DNA from: Fictibacillus phosphorivorans
GTDB taxonomy: Bacteria; Bacillota; Bacilli; Bacillales; Fictibacillaceae
Reading direction: 5' to 3'
DNA: 64,000 nucleotides
NCBI RefSeq assembly: GCF_001629705.1
Contig: NZ_CP015378.1
Coordinates: forward strand, 1,302,001 to 1,366,000
Of this stretch, positions 27,018 to 34,081 are shown piece after piece (the stretch's first letter is position 1; the number at the start of each line of letters is the position of its first letter). A program made the position numbers and the translations under genes. The notes under the pieces are model-generated. The model did not search any database. It was not told the origin of the DNA and worked only from the letters and a program-made list of their open reading frames with translations.

Positions 27018-27407
27018 GTGAAGATACTTGCCGTTGCATGGGGTGGAATCGTTGGAGCTTTGCTTCGTTTCTGGAGTGGGCTGTTTCTTTTTAACCCAGA
27101 ATCGTCATTTCCATTTCCTACTTTTTTTGTGAACGTGGTAGGAAGTTTTATTCTAGGCTGGTTTGTTATCTATGGTGCGAAAAAGATTAAGAATAACAAC
27201 ATGATATTGGCACTGCAGACAGGTGTAATCGGTTCGTTTACAACGTTTTCTACATTTAACACAGAAATCGTGTTATTGCTCGAGGAGCAGTATTACAAGA
27301 CGGCCATTTTGTATTTTACGACTAGTGCCATTACTGGTGTAATTGCAATATATCTTGGAATGAAGGTCGGTTCGATCACACGCAGTAAAGCAGGTGCAGA
27401 ACAATGA
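27018..27407 (+). CDS. crcB: fluoride channel Fluc/CrcB, subunit 1
   Basis: 129 residues with four membrane helices. The family signatures are NVVGSFILGW and the phenylalanine-box/TTFSTF segment GSFTTFSTFNTE. Fluc channels export fluoride from the cytoplasm as dual-topology dimers. Here two different genes lie in tandem, as in other Bacillaceae, so a heterodimer of oppositely oriented subunits is likely. GTG 27018 has AGGAGG 9 nt upstream. The stop overlaps the start of the second gene by 4 bp. No fluoride riboswitch was recognised upstream. Confidence 0.93.
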   Translation: MKILAVAWGGIVGALLRFWSGLFLFNPESSFPFPTFFVNVVGSFILGWFVIYGAKKIKNNNMILALQTGVIGSFTTFSTFNTEIVLLLEEQYYKTAILYFTTSAITGVIAIYLGMKVGSITRSKAGAEQ

Positions 27408-27748
27408 TTGGACAAACGATAGCAGTAGCTGCAGGTGGAGCGCTTGGTGCAGTGGTTCGTTTCGTAGTGAGTCAAAGAATGAACAGGAATTTCCCATGGG
27501 GGACGTTTGCTGTTAACATGGCAGGATCTTTTCTGTTAGGATGGTATGTAGCAGTAGAGGGAGCTAAATTGTTGAGTTCGCTTTATGCGACTGGCTTCTT
27601 AGGCGCTCTTACCACGTTTTCTACCTTGCAATTTGAAGCTGTTACTCTATTAAAGAATCAAGCTAAAAAAGGTCTAACGTATTTGTTGCTTACATATATA
27701 TTAGGGTTATTAGCAGCTTGGACTGGCTTTATTATCGGAATAAAATAA
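27404..27748 (+). CDS. crcB: fluoride channel Fluc/CrcB, subunit 2
   Basis: 114 residues, four membrane helices, with NMAGSFLLGWY and GALTTFSTLQFE as the matching family motifs. Positive residues are distributed differently from subunit 1, in line with opposite insertion. Translationally coupled to the first gene (4-bp ATGA overlap). A dispersed repeat element begins 13 bp after the stop. Confidence 0.93.
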   Translation: MIGQTIAVAAGGALGAVVRFVVSQRMNRNFPWGTFAVNMAGSFLLGWYVAVEGAKLLSSLYATGFLGALTTFSTLQFEAVTLLKNQAKKGLTYLLLTYILGLLAAWTGFIIGIK

Positions 27749-27761
27749 AAAGAATTCTTGA

Positions 27762-28105
27762 GGCTGTTTTCTAAAAGGTTTTTGCTATTTAATGACTTGT
27801 GCACTTCTTATGCAAGTTGACTGAAACGGAAGGTTGCCGACTCCTATGGGACGAGCGGTCAGGTGGAGACTCCTAATGGCGCAAAGCGGCAGTCAGAAAA
27901 GTGGAAGTGACTCGTTCAGCCCCGACAAGCAAAAGGGAAATGGGCTTGGAAGGTGCACTTTGCCTTCTTGACCGTTTCCCTTTTGACCTCGAGGGGCTTG
28001 TCACTGCAACTAGGCAGGAGGCTCACCGTACGCCCCATGGAAAGCGAGCAAGCTGGAGTGGAAGTCAACTACTTTCATCAATCAGAATCGAATACGTAAA
28101 CAGCC
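27762..28105. repeat. dispersed palindromic intergenic repeat, copy 2, interrupted by a nested element
   Basis: Ends GGCTGTTTTC and GTAAACAGCC form an inverted repeat. Internal blocks GACTCCTATGGGA and CCCCATGGAAAGCGAGCAAGC match copy 1 (20383-20600). Unlike copy 1, the apex between GGCGCAAAGC and AGGAGGCTCACCG holds a 128-bp insert (27888-28015). Total about 344 bp; no real gene inside. Confidence 0.8.
27888..28015. repeat. nested palindromic element inside repeat copy 2
   Basis: About 128 bp. AGCCCCGACAAGC near the left faces GAGGGGCTTGTC near the right, and AAAAGGGAAA (27931-27940) pairs with TTTCCCTTTT (27975-27984). It interrupts the apex of the host repeat. It looks like a second dispersed Bacillaceae repeat family that inserted into, or was captured by, the first. 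Confidence 0.6.
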
Positions 28106-28129
28106 AATGAAAACATTAAAGGAGATACA

Positions 28130-28714
28130 ATGAAAGATTTAGTGATTTCTTTATTAGAATGGATTATGAGCTTAGGACACCTAGGAATCGCACTTGGTTT
28201 GATGGTTGAAGTAATCCCAAGTGAGCTGGTGTTATCTTATGGAGGGTACATGGTGTCCCAGGGGCACTTGAACTTCACATTGAGTGTAATTGCTGGTACG
28301 ATCGGAGGAACACTTGCACAGCTCTTTTTATATTGGATGGGCTATTATGGAGGTCGTCCGTTTCTTGAGAAATATGGAAAGTATGTGTTAATCTCTAAAA
28401 AACAGATTGATTTATCAGAAAGATGGTTCAATAAATATGGAACAGGCGTTATCTTTTTTGCACGTTTTATTCCGGTCGTAAGACATGCAATCAGTATTCC
28501 AGCGGGAATCGCGAAAATGTCATTCGCAAAGTTTACACTGTTCACAACATTAGCAGTTATACCTTGGTCCATTTTCTTCATCGAATTAGGTAGCCGCCTA
28601 GGCTCTAACTGGGAAGATATAAAAACAATCGCAGCTCCCTATACACGCGGCATCATGATCATAGCAGTTGTAGTCATCTTCTTGTTCATTCTCTATAAAG
28701 TGAAGAAGAAATAG
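28130..28714 (+). CDS. DedA family membrane protein (YngC-like)
   Basis: 194 residues with the VTT/DedA fold. The conserved glycine-rich segment FFARFIPVVRHAISIPAG with its Arg residues and the early Glu in MVEVIPSELVL are present, with four to five membrane segments. DedA proteins act in lipid scrambling and undecaprenyl phosphate recycling at the cytoplasmic membrane. AAGGAGAT lies before ATG 28130. It sits alone, between the repeat element and a terminator. Confidence 0.9.
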   Translation: MKDLVISLLEWIMSLGHLGIALGLMVEVIPSELVLSYGGYMVSQGHLNFTLSVIAGTIGGTLAQLFLYWMGYYGGRPFLEKYGKYVLISKKQIDLSERWFNKYGTGVIFFARFIPVVRHAISIPAGIAKMSFAKFTLFTTLAVIPWSIFFIELGSRLGSNWEDIKTIAAPYTRGIMIIAVVVIFLFILYKVKKK

Positions 28715-28739
28715 TTATTATCTATAAGATCTTACACGC

Positions 28740-28771
28740 AAAGCCTGGTATTTAATCACCAGGCTTTTTTC
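28740..28771 (+). terminator. rho-independent terminator after DedA gene
   Basis: AAGCCTGGT pairs with ACCAGGCTT, followed by Ts. Confidence 0.85.
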
Positions 28772-28867
28772 CTATTCTTTTTGATAATAAGATAGACAAA
28801 TTCTACTGAGGGATGTACACAGCATATATATGTCTACCGCAATATGAACGGAAGGAGTGGATAGAAG

Positions 28868-29062
28868 ATGGATACATTTATTAAGAATTATCATGAAACG
28901 TACAATGCGGCTAAAGTGAATGAGTTGCTTCTGAGGATTAAAGAACATCAAGGAAAAGAAAATATGGCTGCTAAAGTATCGGAAGCGATGGAAATCTGCG
29001 GTTTCACCCCTAAAGATATCGAGCAAGTGCTGAAACAACTGCGTGGGGGGGACAGTCCCTAG
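28868..29062 (+). CDS. small hypothetical helical protein
   Basis: 64 residues, mostly helical, charged, without Cys pair or membrane segment; it begins MDTFIKNYHETYNAAK. GGAAGGAG lies 10 nt before ATG 28868, which supports translation. The last codons run into a G-rich stretch (CTGCGTGGGGGGGAC), and the final residues GGDSP may come from an intergenic repeat fragment rather than the ancestral end. Not recognised. Not obviously linked to the downstream selenoprotein gene. Confidence 0.6.
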   Translation: MDTFIKNYHETYNAAKVNELLLRIKEHQGKENMAAKVSEAMEICGFTPKDIEQVLKQLRGGDSP

Positions 29063-29077
29063 ACAATTACATTTTCC

Positions 29078-29110
29078 TCCAGAATGTCCACCTATAGTTG
29101 ACATTCTGGA
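29078..29110. repeat. inverted repeat, role unknown
   Basis: TCCAGAATGTC and GACATTCTGGA form an 11-bp perfect stem around an 11-nt loop. No T run follows on either strand, so it is not a typical terminator. The right arm contains TTGACA, so it could also be an operator upstream of 29214. Confidence 0.5.
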
Positions 29111-29213
29111 TAGATGCTACGGTTAATTTTGTACTTAAACCATGAATAGATAAAGCCCTTTCTTAGACGATGACCTCGCATCTGCGTTATACTTCTTGTA
29201 AGAGGTGATGGTT

Positions 29214-29495
29214 ATGAATATAACATTAAGCGCTAAGAAGTATATAGAAGAAGTGCTTGAAATGAACAACGCCAATGGAATAAGAGTTTACTTCTCAGGT
29301 ATGGGCTGAGGCGGTCCTAAGCTTGGCCTGGCTCTGGATGAGCCTGAAAACACAGATATCATTGAAGAGATCAATGGCATACGAGTGGCGTTTGATCCAA
29401 GAATTAAGGAACAGACTTCTACATTAAAACTAGACTTTGAAGATTCTAAATATGGATCTGGTCTCGTGATGCTCGGACAAGAAGATTGCTGTTAA
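29214..29495 (+). CDS. HesB/IscA-like iron-sulfur cluster protein, predicted selenoprotein (in-frame TGA)
   Basis: 93 residues if TGA 29307-29309 is read as selenocysteine (Sec32). The frame is open on both sides and the family pattern crosses the TGA: FSGMG-U-GGPKLGLALDEP. The Sec takes the place of the first of three conserved cysteines that bind Fe-S or iron in A-type carriers; the other two are the terminal DCC. GAGGTG lies 6 nt before ATG 29214. A hairpin 21 nt after the TGA fits a bacterial SECIS. HesB-like selenoproteins are an established bacterial family. Read as ordinary code it would be two useless fragments. Confidence 0.85.
29307..29344 (+). promoter_or_regulatory. putative bacterial SECIS element (UGA plus hairpin) in HesB-like gene
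   Basis: After the TGA, GGCTC (29330-29334) pairs with GAGCC (29340-29344) around the loop TGGAT. The apical loop begins 25 nt after the TGA and has G at its second position, within the limits known for SelB-binding elements. Confidence 0.6.
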
Positions 29496-29501
29496 AAAAA
29501 T

Positions 29502-29540
29502 AAACCGCTAGTGACTTGTTAAAGACACTAGCGGTTTTTC
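29502..29540. terminator. bidirectional terminator
   Basis: AAACCGCTAGTG pairs perfectly with CACTAGCGGTTT, with T tracts on both strands. Shared by the HesB-like gene and the converging nuclease gene. Confidence 0.85.
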
Positions 29541-30240
29541 ATTGTTTAGATTTTCTGAAACCAGAAGCAATGGCTTCTTTTTCTGTGCAAAACCATTTTT
29601 CAGGTTTAGTTATTTTATAATACCGTCCACTTTCAAGATGATAAATTTTATCTCCGGAAGAATTAATATTACCCTTGATTGTGCATTCTTGATTTGTAAT
29701 ATTTTCAGGCTGTTTTGTATCCTCAGAAACATAACCCTCTTCTTGAACATAGTTTTCTACGCTCCAAATGCCCACACCCTTTTTTTGGGCTTGTTTTTGA
29801 AGGCGTTCGTACTGATCAACATATTTTGTATTCGGCTCAAATACATACGCTACACGGGCTAACCCTTTCTTTAGCAGGTTTTCCTGCACGCTTTGGCCAT
29901 CGGCATAAACGTAAGCAAGAAGTCGACCGTACTTATCTCTTTCCCCTATTCCGAGTTCTAACTCGACATTAGCATCTTCTAGCATTCGTAATGTGTAAGT
30001 ACTAGCTTCTTTGCTAAATGGCTGAACAGGTTTGGAAGGGTGAACGCTTTCTGGTGTATCGACGAGCAGAAAGCGGACAGTCTCTAATTTCCCATCTACT
30101 CGAACTTTAATGGTATCACCGTCAACAACCTTTTCAACTTTTACAGGAATTCTTTTATCGTCACTCGAGTTTAAATAGCTACACCCAGATATAAGGAGTA
30201 AGGCACTAAAAAAAGAGACTAGCAATTTCGATTTAAACAT
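29539..30240 (-). CDS. thermonuclease-family lipoprotein (SNase domain plus C-terminal sunset domain)
   Basis: 233 residues. Signal peptide with lipobox ISGC. The staphylococcal nuclease domain (about 30-160) shows VVDGDTIKV, LLVDTPES and ERDKYGRLLAYVY, including the catalytic Arg and Glu positions. A C-terminal module (about 185-230) with IKGNINSSGDKIYHL, YYKITKPEKWFC and EAIASGFRKSK is the small sunset domain often attached to such nucleases. It is an extracellular membrane-anchored nuclease, YncB-like. ATG 30240 has AAAGGATG upstream; the open frame before it has no ribosome site. Confidence 0.9.
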   Translation of the reverse strand: MFKSKLLVSFFSALLLISGCSYLNSSDDKRIPVKVEKVVDGDTIKVRVDGKLETVRFLLVDTPESVHPSKPVQPFSKEASTYTLRMLEDANVELELGIGERDKYGRLLAYVYADGQSVQENLLKKGLARVAYVFEPNTKYVDQYERLQKQAQKKGVGIWSVENYVQEEGYVSEDTKQPENITNQECTIKGNINSSGDKIYHLESGRYYKITKPEKWFCTEKEAIASGFRKSKQ

Positions 30241-30372
30241 GTAAACATCCTTTATTTTAAATTTGATTTCTTGTATATGCTCTACCATTTACTATTATAA
30301 TAAAAGATAGGACAAAGAGGTTATAGATTGCCATATATAATTGTTTTAGAATTTTTCCGAAAGGGGATTAGC

Positions 30373-30888
30373 ATGAAAAAGATGCAAAAGAATCTCAGTA
30401 TTTGTATAGCAATCGTTCTTATGCTCGTAGGTGCTGGATGTGGAAACGATGCAAAAATAAAAGAAGCAAAGCTAGAGAACCAAAACGGTGAACCTGTAGT
30501 TGTTTTCCCATCAGAAAAACCATCACTCATTTTTTTATTTACAACAGCGGGCTGAGGACTCTGCCAAAAACAGCTGGTTCAGCTGAATGAAAATATCAAT
30601 GAATTTAAAGATATGGATGTAAACATTTATGCGGTAAGCTCAGATACGGTTGAACGTTTATCAGTACTTCATCAAGAGATGAAGCCTGTTTTTCCGTTTT
30701 TATCAGATCCGGAATTTAAGCTCATTGATCACCTAGATATGAAAGGGGACAGTGTAGCTAAACGTGGGTACGCCCTGATTGATAAGGAAGGAAAGGTTAT
30801 CGTGACTAAGGTGAACGACCATTGGGGAGAAGAGATCAACCAAACGTCTAAACAGATTCATGAAGAATATAAAAAGCTAGAAAAATAG
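30373..30888 (+). CDS. thioredoxin-fold (peroxiredoxin/TlpA-like) lipoprotein, predicted selenoprotein (in-frame TGA)
   Basis: 171 residues if TGA 30553-30555 is selenocysteine (Sec61). The same frame runs from ATG 30373 through the TGA to the stop at 30886. The active site reads TTAG-U-GLC-QKQL, a UxxC in place of the CxxC of AhpC/TSA-TlpA proteins, after the beta strand PSLIFLF. Downstream it continues with VNIYAVSSDTVE, FPFLSDPEF and YALIDKEGKVI, as expected for the fold. The signal peptide ends at VGAGC, suggesting a lipoprotein outside the membrane. AAAGGGGA lies before the start. A hairpin with a GTT loop 21 nt after the TGA fits a SECIS. Confidence 0.85.
30553..30585 (+). promoter_or_regulatory. 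putative bacterial SECIS element (UGA plus hairpin) in thioredoxin-like gene
   Basis: CAGCTG (30571-30576) pairs with CAGCTG (30580-30585) around loop GTT, or with loop GGTTC if the closing G-C opens. The loop starts about 21 nt after the TGA and begins with G. Confidence 0.6.
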
Positions 30889-30915
30889 TCCGGCAACTAA
30901 CGGACTATTTTTTTT
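30883..30915 (+). terminator. rho-independent terminator overlapping the selenoprotein stop
   Basis: AAATAGTCCG pairs with CGGACTATTT, followed by Ts. Confidence 0.8.
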
Positions 30916-31003
30916 AGGTATGATATCTGTCACAGTATCTCCATACTACTTGTTATAAAATGGGGTTATAATGAAGGTAGAAAGACTTTAGGAGGGATTT
31001 TCC

Positions 31004-31366
31004 ATGCTAAAAAAATCTTTATGGCTTGCAGCGATCGCAGTTCTTGCTATTGGAATATTGGCAGCTTGCGGTGGAAGTAAAGACAAAGAAAAAAGCACAA
31101 AGAATGCGGAAGAAACAATCACAATTGAAGCTAGTAATTTTAAATTTGATAAAAAAGAGTATGAAATTCCAGCAAATAAAGACGTAGCTCTTAAACTTGA
31201 AAATGTTGATGGAAATCACGCGGTCATGATTGAGGGAGAAGACGTGAACGTAACAGGTGGTTCTTCTGATGTTGTAAATTTAAAGCCTGGTGAATATACT
31301 CTTCGATGCAGTGTTCCTTGTGGAAACGGTCATGCGGATATGGTATCAAAACTTGTCGTAAAATAA
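31004..31366 (+). CDS. cupredoxin-fold lipoprotein with CuA-like copper site
   Basis: 120 residues. Signal peptide with lipobox LAAC, then a Lys/Glu linker and a cupredoxin domain (about 38-120). Copper ligands resemble the dinuclear CuA centre of cytochrome oxidase subunit II: His in GNHAVMIE and CSVPCGNGHADM, which has the C-x3-C-x3-H-x2-M spacing. It is an outer-surface copper protein for electron transfer or copper delivery. AGGAGGGA lies before ATG 31004. The thioredoxin-fold selenoprotein is the upstream neighbour, separated by a terminator. Confidence 0.88.
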   Translation: MLKKSLWLAAIAVLAIGILAACGGSKDKEKSTKNAEETITIEASNFKFDKKEYEIPANKDVALKLENVDGNHAVMIEGEDVNVTGGSSDVVNLKPGEYTLRCSVPCGNGHADMVSKLVVK

Positions 31367-31372
31367 ATAATG

Positions 31373-31402
31373 GGCCTCTAGCTAAAAAGCTAGAGGCTTT
31401 AA
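31373..31402. terminator. bidirectional terminator
   Basis: GCCTCTAGC pairs with GCTAGAGGC around TAAAAA, with T/A-rich flanks. Shared by the cupredoxin gene and the converging gene 31403-32125. Confidence 0.8.
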
Positions 31403-32125
31403 TTATACCTTTTCAATCTGCACAAGCTCCTTATTGTAAGGAAATTGATTTCCTGTAGAAGCCCACAGATTCCCTAATAATTTTGGCATCATCTGGTCTG
31501 AGGGAATCGAACCATCGTGATGTAAAAAGTGTTCAAAATATAATAGATACAGCCATGATGAAGTAGGAATAAGGATATTCTGAGCAAATTCATCACTTTC
31601 CGTAATCGTTGCAAAAGAATGAGATTCCCAACCTGAGATAAATCGGGTGCGTTTACCGTTCAGCTTAGATTCTATGTAATGAAGAGAATGTGCAACTTGC
31701 GGATCGTCAGCACCATCAGCATGTGCTAGCCTGGATTGAAATTCTAATGATACGGACTCAATGTCATCTACTTCAGCGATAACATGGCATAGTGCTTTAT
31801 CATAATGAGCATGTAGAGGTGTCCAATGATTTCGCTGTAATAACTTTACAAAAGGTAGTTGTTCATTAGGAATATCCGTGTAAGGCGGTGGAAAGAGCTG
31901 TCTGCCATATTTGATCTCGTGTAGGGTTTTCCTCTTAAAAGAAGCACACACGTACCACGTATCTTTTTCGTCCTTGAATAAGCGTTCACCTGTTTTTAAA
32001 GAATATACAGTGTATAACCCTTTTTTTGAGATTTCATAAGAAGGCAATTCCTCCTCGGTCAATTGACTCAATATATCATCAGCAGGCTGTTCGATGGCTG
32101 CCATCACAAAAATCGTAATCCGCAT
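31403..32125 (-). CDS. conserved-looking hypothetical protein, 240 residues
   Basis: Not recognised. It is a soluble protein beginning MRITIFVMAAIEQPAD, rich in aromatic and His residues (HWTPLHAHYDKALCHVI, LYFEHFLHHDG), without signal peptide, membrane segment or known catalytic motif. GGAAAGG lies before ATG 32125, and the next gene downstream-facing on the same strand (32141-32425) is only 15 bp away, so the two are probably co-transcribed. No function is proposed. Confidence 0.75.
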   Translation of the reverse strand: MRITIFVMAAIEQPADDILSQLTEEELPSYEISKKGLYTVYSLKTGERLFKDEKDTWYVCASFKRKTLHEIKYGRQLFPPPYTDIPNEQLPFVKLLQRNHWTPLHAHYDKALCHVIAEVDDIESVSLEFQSRLAHADGADDPQVAHSLHYIESKLNGKRTRFISGWESHSFATITESDEFAQNILIPTSSWLYLLYFEHFLHHDGSIPSDQMMPKLLGNLWASTGNQFPYNKELVQIEKV

Positions 32126-32140
32126 GGTTATACCTTTCCT

Positions 32141-32425
32141 TTAATTTTTTATTTTCTTAAAGGTATCTTTTAAATCTGTGAATCCTTCTTTAACAGCCAC
32201 AAAGCTATTCTTCTTTTGATAAATGTCATATCTTAAATAGTCTTTCTTTTCTTGAAGAAGCTGTTGCTGTGTTTTCACATCATTCATTCGAGCGGTAATG
32301 CTGTCACCTGTACTTTTCATTTGTTGAACGGTACCCATTGATTCTTTCATCGCTTTAATTCCTGGGATCAAGATAAATAGCGCTGCAGCTGCGCATACAG
32401 CTAAGAAAATCCATAACCACATCAT
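32141..32425 (-). CDS. small membrane-anchored coiled-coil protein (DUF948-like)
   Basis: 94 residues with one N-terminal membrane helix (about 2-22), then an amphipathic, probably coiled-coil region (VQQMKSTGDSITARMNDVKTQ) and a Lys-rich end. Topology resembles DUF948/YtxG-type general stress proteins, but the match is loose. ATG 32425 is chosen since GGAGG lies 8 nt before it. First gene of a two-gene unit with 31403-32125. Confidence 0.65.
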   Translation of the reverse strand: MMWLWIFLAVCAAAALFILIPGIKAMKESMGTVQQMKSTGDSITARMNDVKTQQQLLQEKKDYLRYDIYQKKNSFVAVKEGFTDLKDTFKKIKN

Positions 32426-32483
32426 TACAATCGCCTCCAATCAATCTATCTATACTAAATTACCCGAAATTGATCAAGAAAAA

Positions 32484-32516
32484 ACAAAAAATCGAGGGAA
32501 GAGAGCCTCGATTTTA
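32484..32516 (-). terminator. rho-independent terminator of the siderophore operon
   Basis: On the minus strand AAAATCGAGG pairs with CCTCGATTTT, followed by Ts; the left arm overlaps the stop codon of the reductase gene. Confidence 0.8.
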
Positions 32517-33272
32517 TCGCTTTGGACATGTAGAACAACAAGTCCCGTTATCTGTTTTGTAATATAGACAGCAAGTCTTACGGGTCTTAGTCGGCCCGCA
32601 GCCGATGGGGACTGTAAACCGATGGAACGGGTTTTTTGTTAACCCAAAATGAAAAGCTGGTGCTTCCATAAAGAACGCATAATCTTCTTGAATTCTTTGT
32701 TTAACTTCTGCTGGATGATCTTCCGTTAACCACGTTTCATATACCCAGCGTATGTAGATCCAGGCATTCTCCCAAAGAGTTGCTTTTGAGATGCGTGCCG
32801 TGCTTGCAATATGATTCAACATGACAGACATATTTTCTTTAAAAAGTGATTCAATGACAGAAGAGCGCCAATCTGCTCTATTTTCGTCAGCGATGCGAGC
32901 AGATGCATCTTTCAGTGTGAATGATGGAAGCCACATGCTGTCTGAGTTGTGATCGATAAGATAGACATTTTTTATATTCATATCGAATGACTTATCAAGA
33001 ATGGTCATTCCATATAAACAGGAAGTTAAACTGCAATATGCATAGCGTTTAAAGAATAAAGACGCTGTCACAGGGCGTTTGTTAGAACCAATACGCGGTC
33101 CTGTTTGATCTAGAAACTGAAGCAGATGTTCAGCATTCAACAGCTGTTCGGCAGAAACGACAACTTCATTCTCATATGGTGCTTGAAAAGAGAAGCGATA
33201 GTTCGAACTGATATGATTTTTTTCTTCTGCTGTCCAACCGTTTGACTTAGGCGTACTGAGGAGTATTGACAT
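32514..33272 (-). CDS. FhuF-like ferric siderophore reductase, [2Fe-2S]
   Basis: 252 residues. The C-terminus carries [12 protein letters not shown] then CCSTCPKR, the Cys-Cys-x10-Cys-x2-Cys type cluster-binding motif of the FhuF ferric reductase family. It would release iron from imported siderophore by reducing Fe(III) in the cytoplasm. Last gene of the uptake operon; it overlaps the ATPase gene by 26 bp. ATG 33272 is chosen because AAAGGGGC lies upstream, at a somewhat long distance; ATG 33296 has no ribosome site. Confidence 0.85.
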   Translation of the reverse strand: MSILLSTPKSNGWTAEEKNHISSNYRFSFQAPYENEVVVSAEQLLNAEHLLQFLDQTGPRIGSNKRPVTASLFFKRYAYCSLTSCLYGMTILDKSFDMNIKNVYLIDHNSDSMWLPSFTLKDASARIADENRADWRSSVIESLFKENMSVMLNHIASTARISKATLWENAWIYIRWVYETWLTEDHPAEVKQRIQEDYAFFMEAPAFHFGLTKNPFHRFTVPIGCGPTKTRKTCCLYYKTDNGTCCSTCPKR

Positions 33273-34065
33273 GTCGAACGACTCGCCCCTTTCCATATGG
33301 AATACACATCGGTGTGCCGAAAACTGGATCAGGAATCACCGTACTCGACATCTGGAATACATCTTCCACTAATTGTTCGTTCATAATTTCTTCAGGTGCA
33401 CCCTGTGCGTAAACGGTTTTATCCTGAATCGCTACAATGTGATGAGCATAACGGCAAGCAAGATTTAAATCATGAAGCACCATCACGATTGTTCGCTTTT
33501 CTTTTTCATTTAACTCAAACAGCAGGTCGAGAATCTCTATTTGATGTGTCATGTCTAAGTAAGTAGTAGGTTCATCCAATAGTATCGTCTCTGTTCCTTG
33601 AGCGAGTGTCATAGCGATCCATGCTCTTTGACGCTGACCGCCTGACAGTGAATCTACCGGTTTTTCCATAAAAGGAATCAGATTTGTCGCACGAAGCGCG
33701 TTCATTACGGCTTTTTCGTCTTCTTGTGACCACTGTTGCAGCCATGATTGATAAGGAAAGCGACCTTGCTTAACAAGTTGTAGAACAGTTAACCCTTCAG
33801 GAGCAATTGGTCCTTGCGGCAGGATCGCCAGTTCTTTTGCTACTTGCTTTGTAGACCGTTTCGCTACATCTTTACCATTTAGCAAAACATGCCCAGCTTT
33901 TGGAGTTAATAGTCTTGCCATAGAGCGTAACAGAGTGGATTTTCCACAACCATTGCTTCCGATCAAGACGGTGATTTTACCTTTTGGGATCTGCAGGTCC
34001 AACTCGTCGATAATCGGTTCTTTTCCATAAGCTAAAGTTAGGTTAGAGGTTGTTAGTACAGCCAT
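33247..34065 (-). CDS. iron-siderophore ABC transporter ATPase (FecE/FhuC type)
   Basis: 272 residues. Walker [11 protein letters not shown]-loop in AILPQGP, signature [10 protein letters not shown], Walker [14 protein letters not shown] and switch His in VLHDLNLA are complete. The D-loop TYLD and the segment [11 protein letters not shown] are typical of iron-siderophore ATPases. It energises the two FecCD-type permeases encoded immediately upstream. Operon order is permease, permease, ATPase, reductase. Confidence 0.93.
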   Translation of the reverse strand: MAVLTTSNLTLAYGKEPIIDELDLQIPKGKITVLIGSNGCGKSTLLRSMARLLTPKAGHVLLNGKDVAKRSTKQVAKELAILPQGPIAPEGLTVLQLVKQGRFPYQSWLQQWSQEDEKAVMNALRATNLIPFMEKPVDSLSGGQRQRAWIAMTLAQGTETILLDEPTTYLDMTHQIEILDLLFELNEKEKRTIVMVLHDLNLACRYAHHIVAIQDKTVYAQGAPEEIMNEQLVEDVFQMSSTVIPDPVFGTPMCIPYGKGRVVRHVNTPQYA

Positions 34066-34081
34066 CTGTCATCCACTCCTG

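Noticed and set aside
27901..28110. 69-codon ORF inside the second palindromic repeat
   Set aside because: No ribosome site; composition is that of the repeat, and the frame is broken in the sister copy.
29214..29495. HesB-like gene as a pseudogene or sequencing error
   Set aside because: Frame and conserved residues continue perfectly after the TGA, and a second gene nearby shows the same pattern at a redox Cys, so recoding is the simpler reading.
30373..30888. Two separate genes split by a stop at 30553
   Set aside because: The second part has no ribosome site or start near the break, and the active-site motif spans the TGA in one frame.
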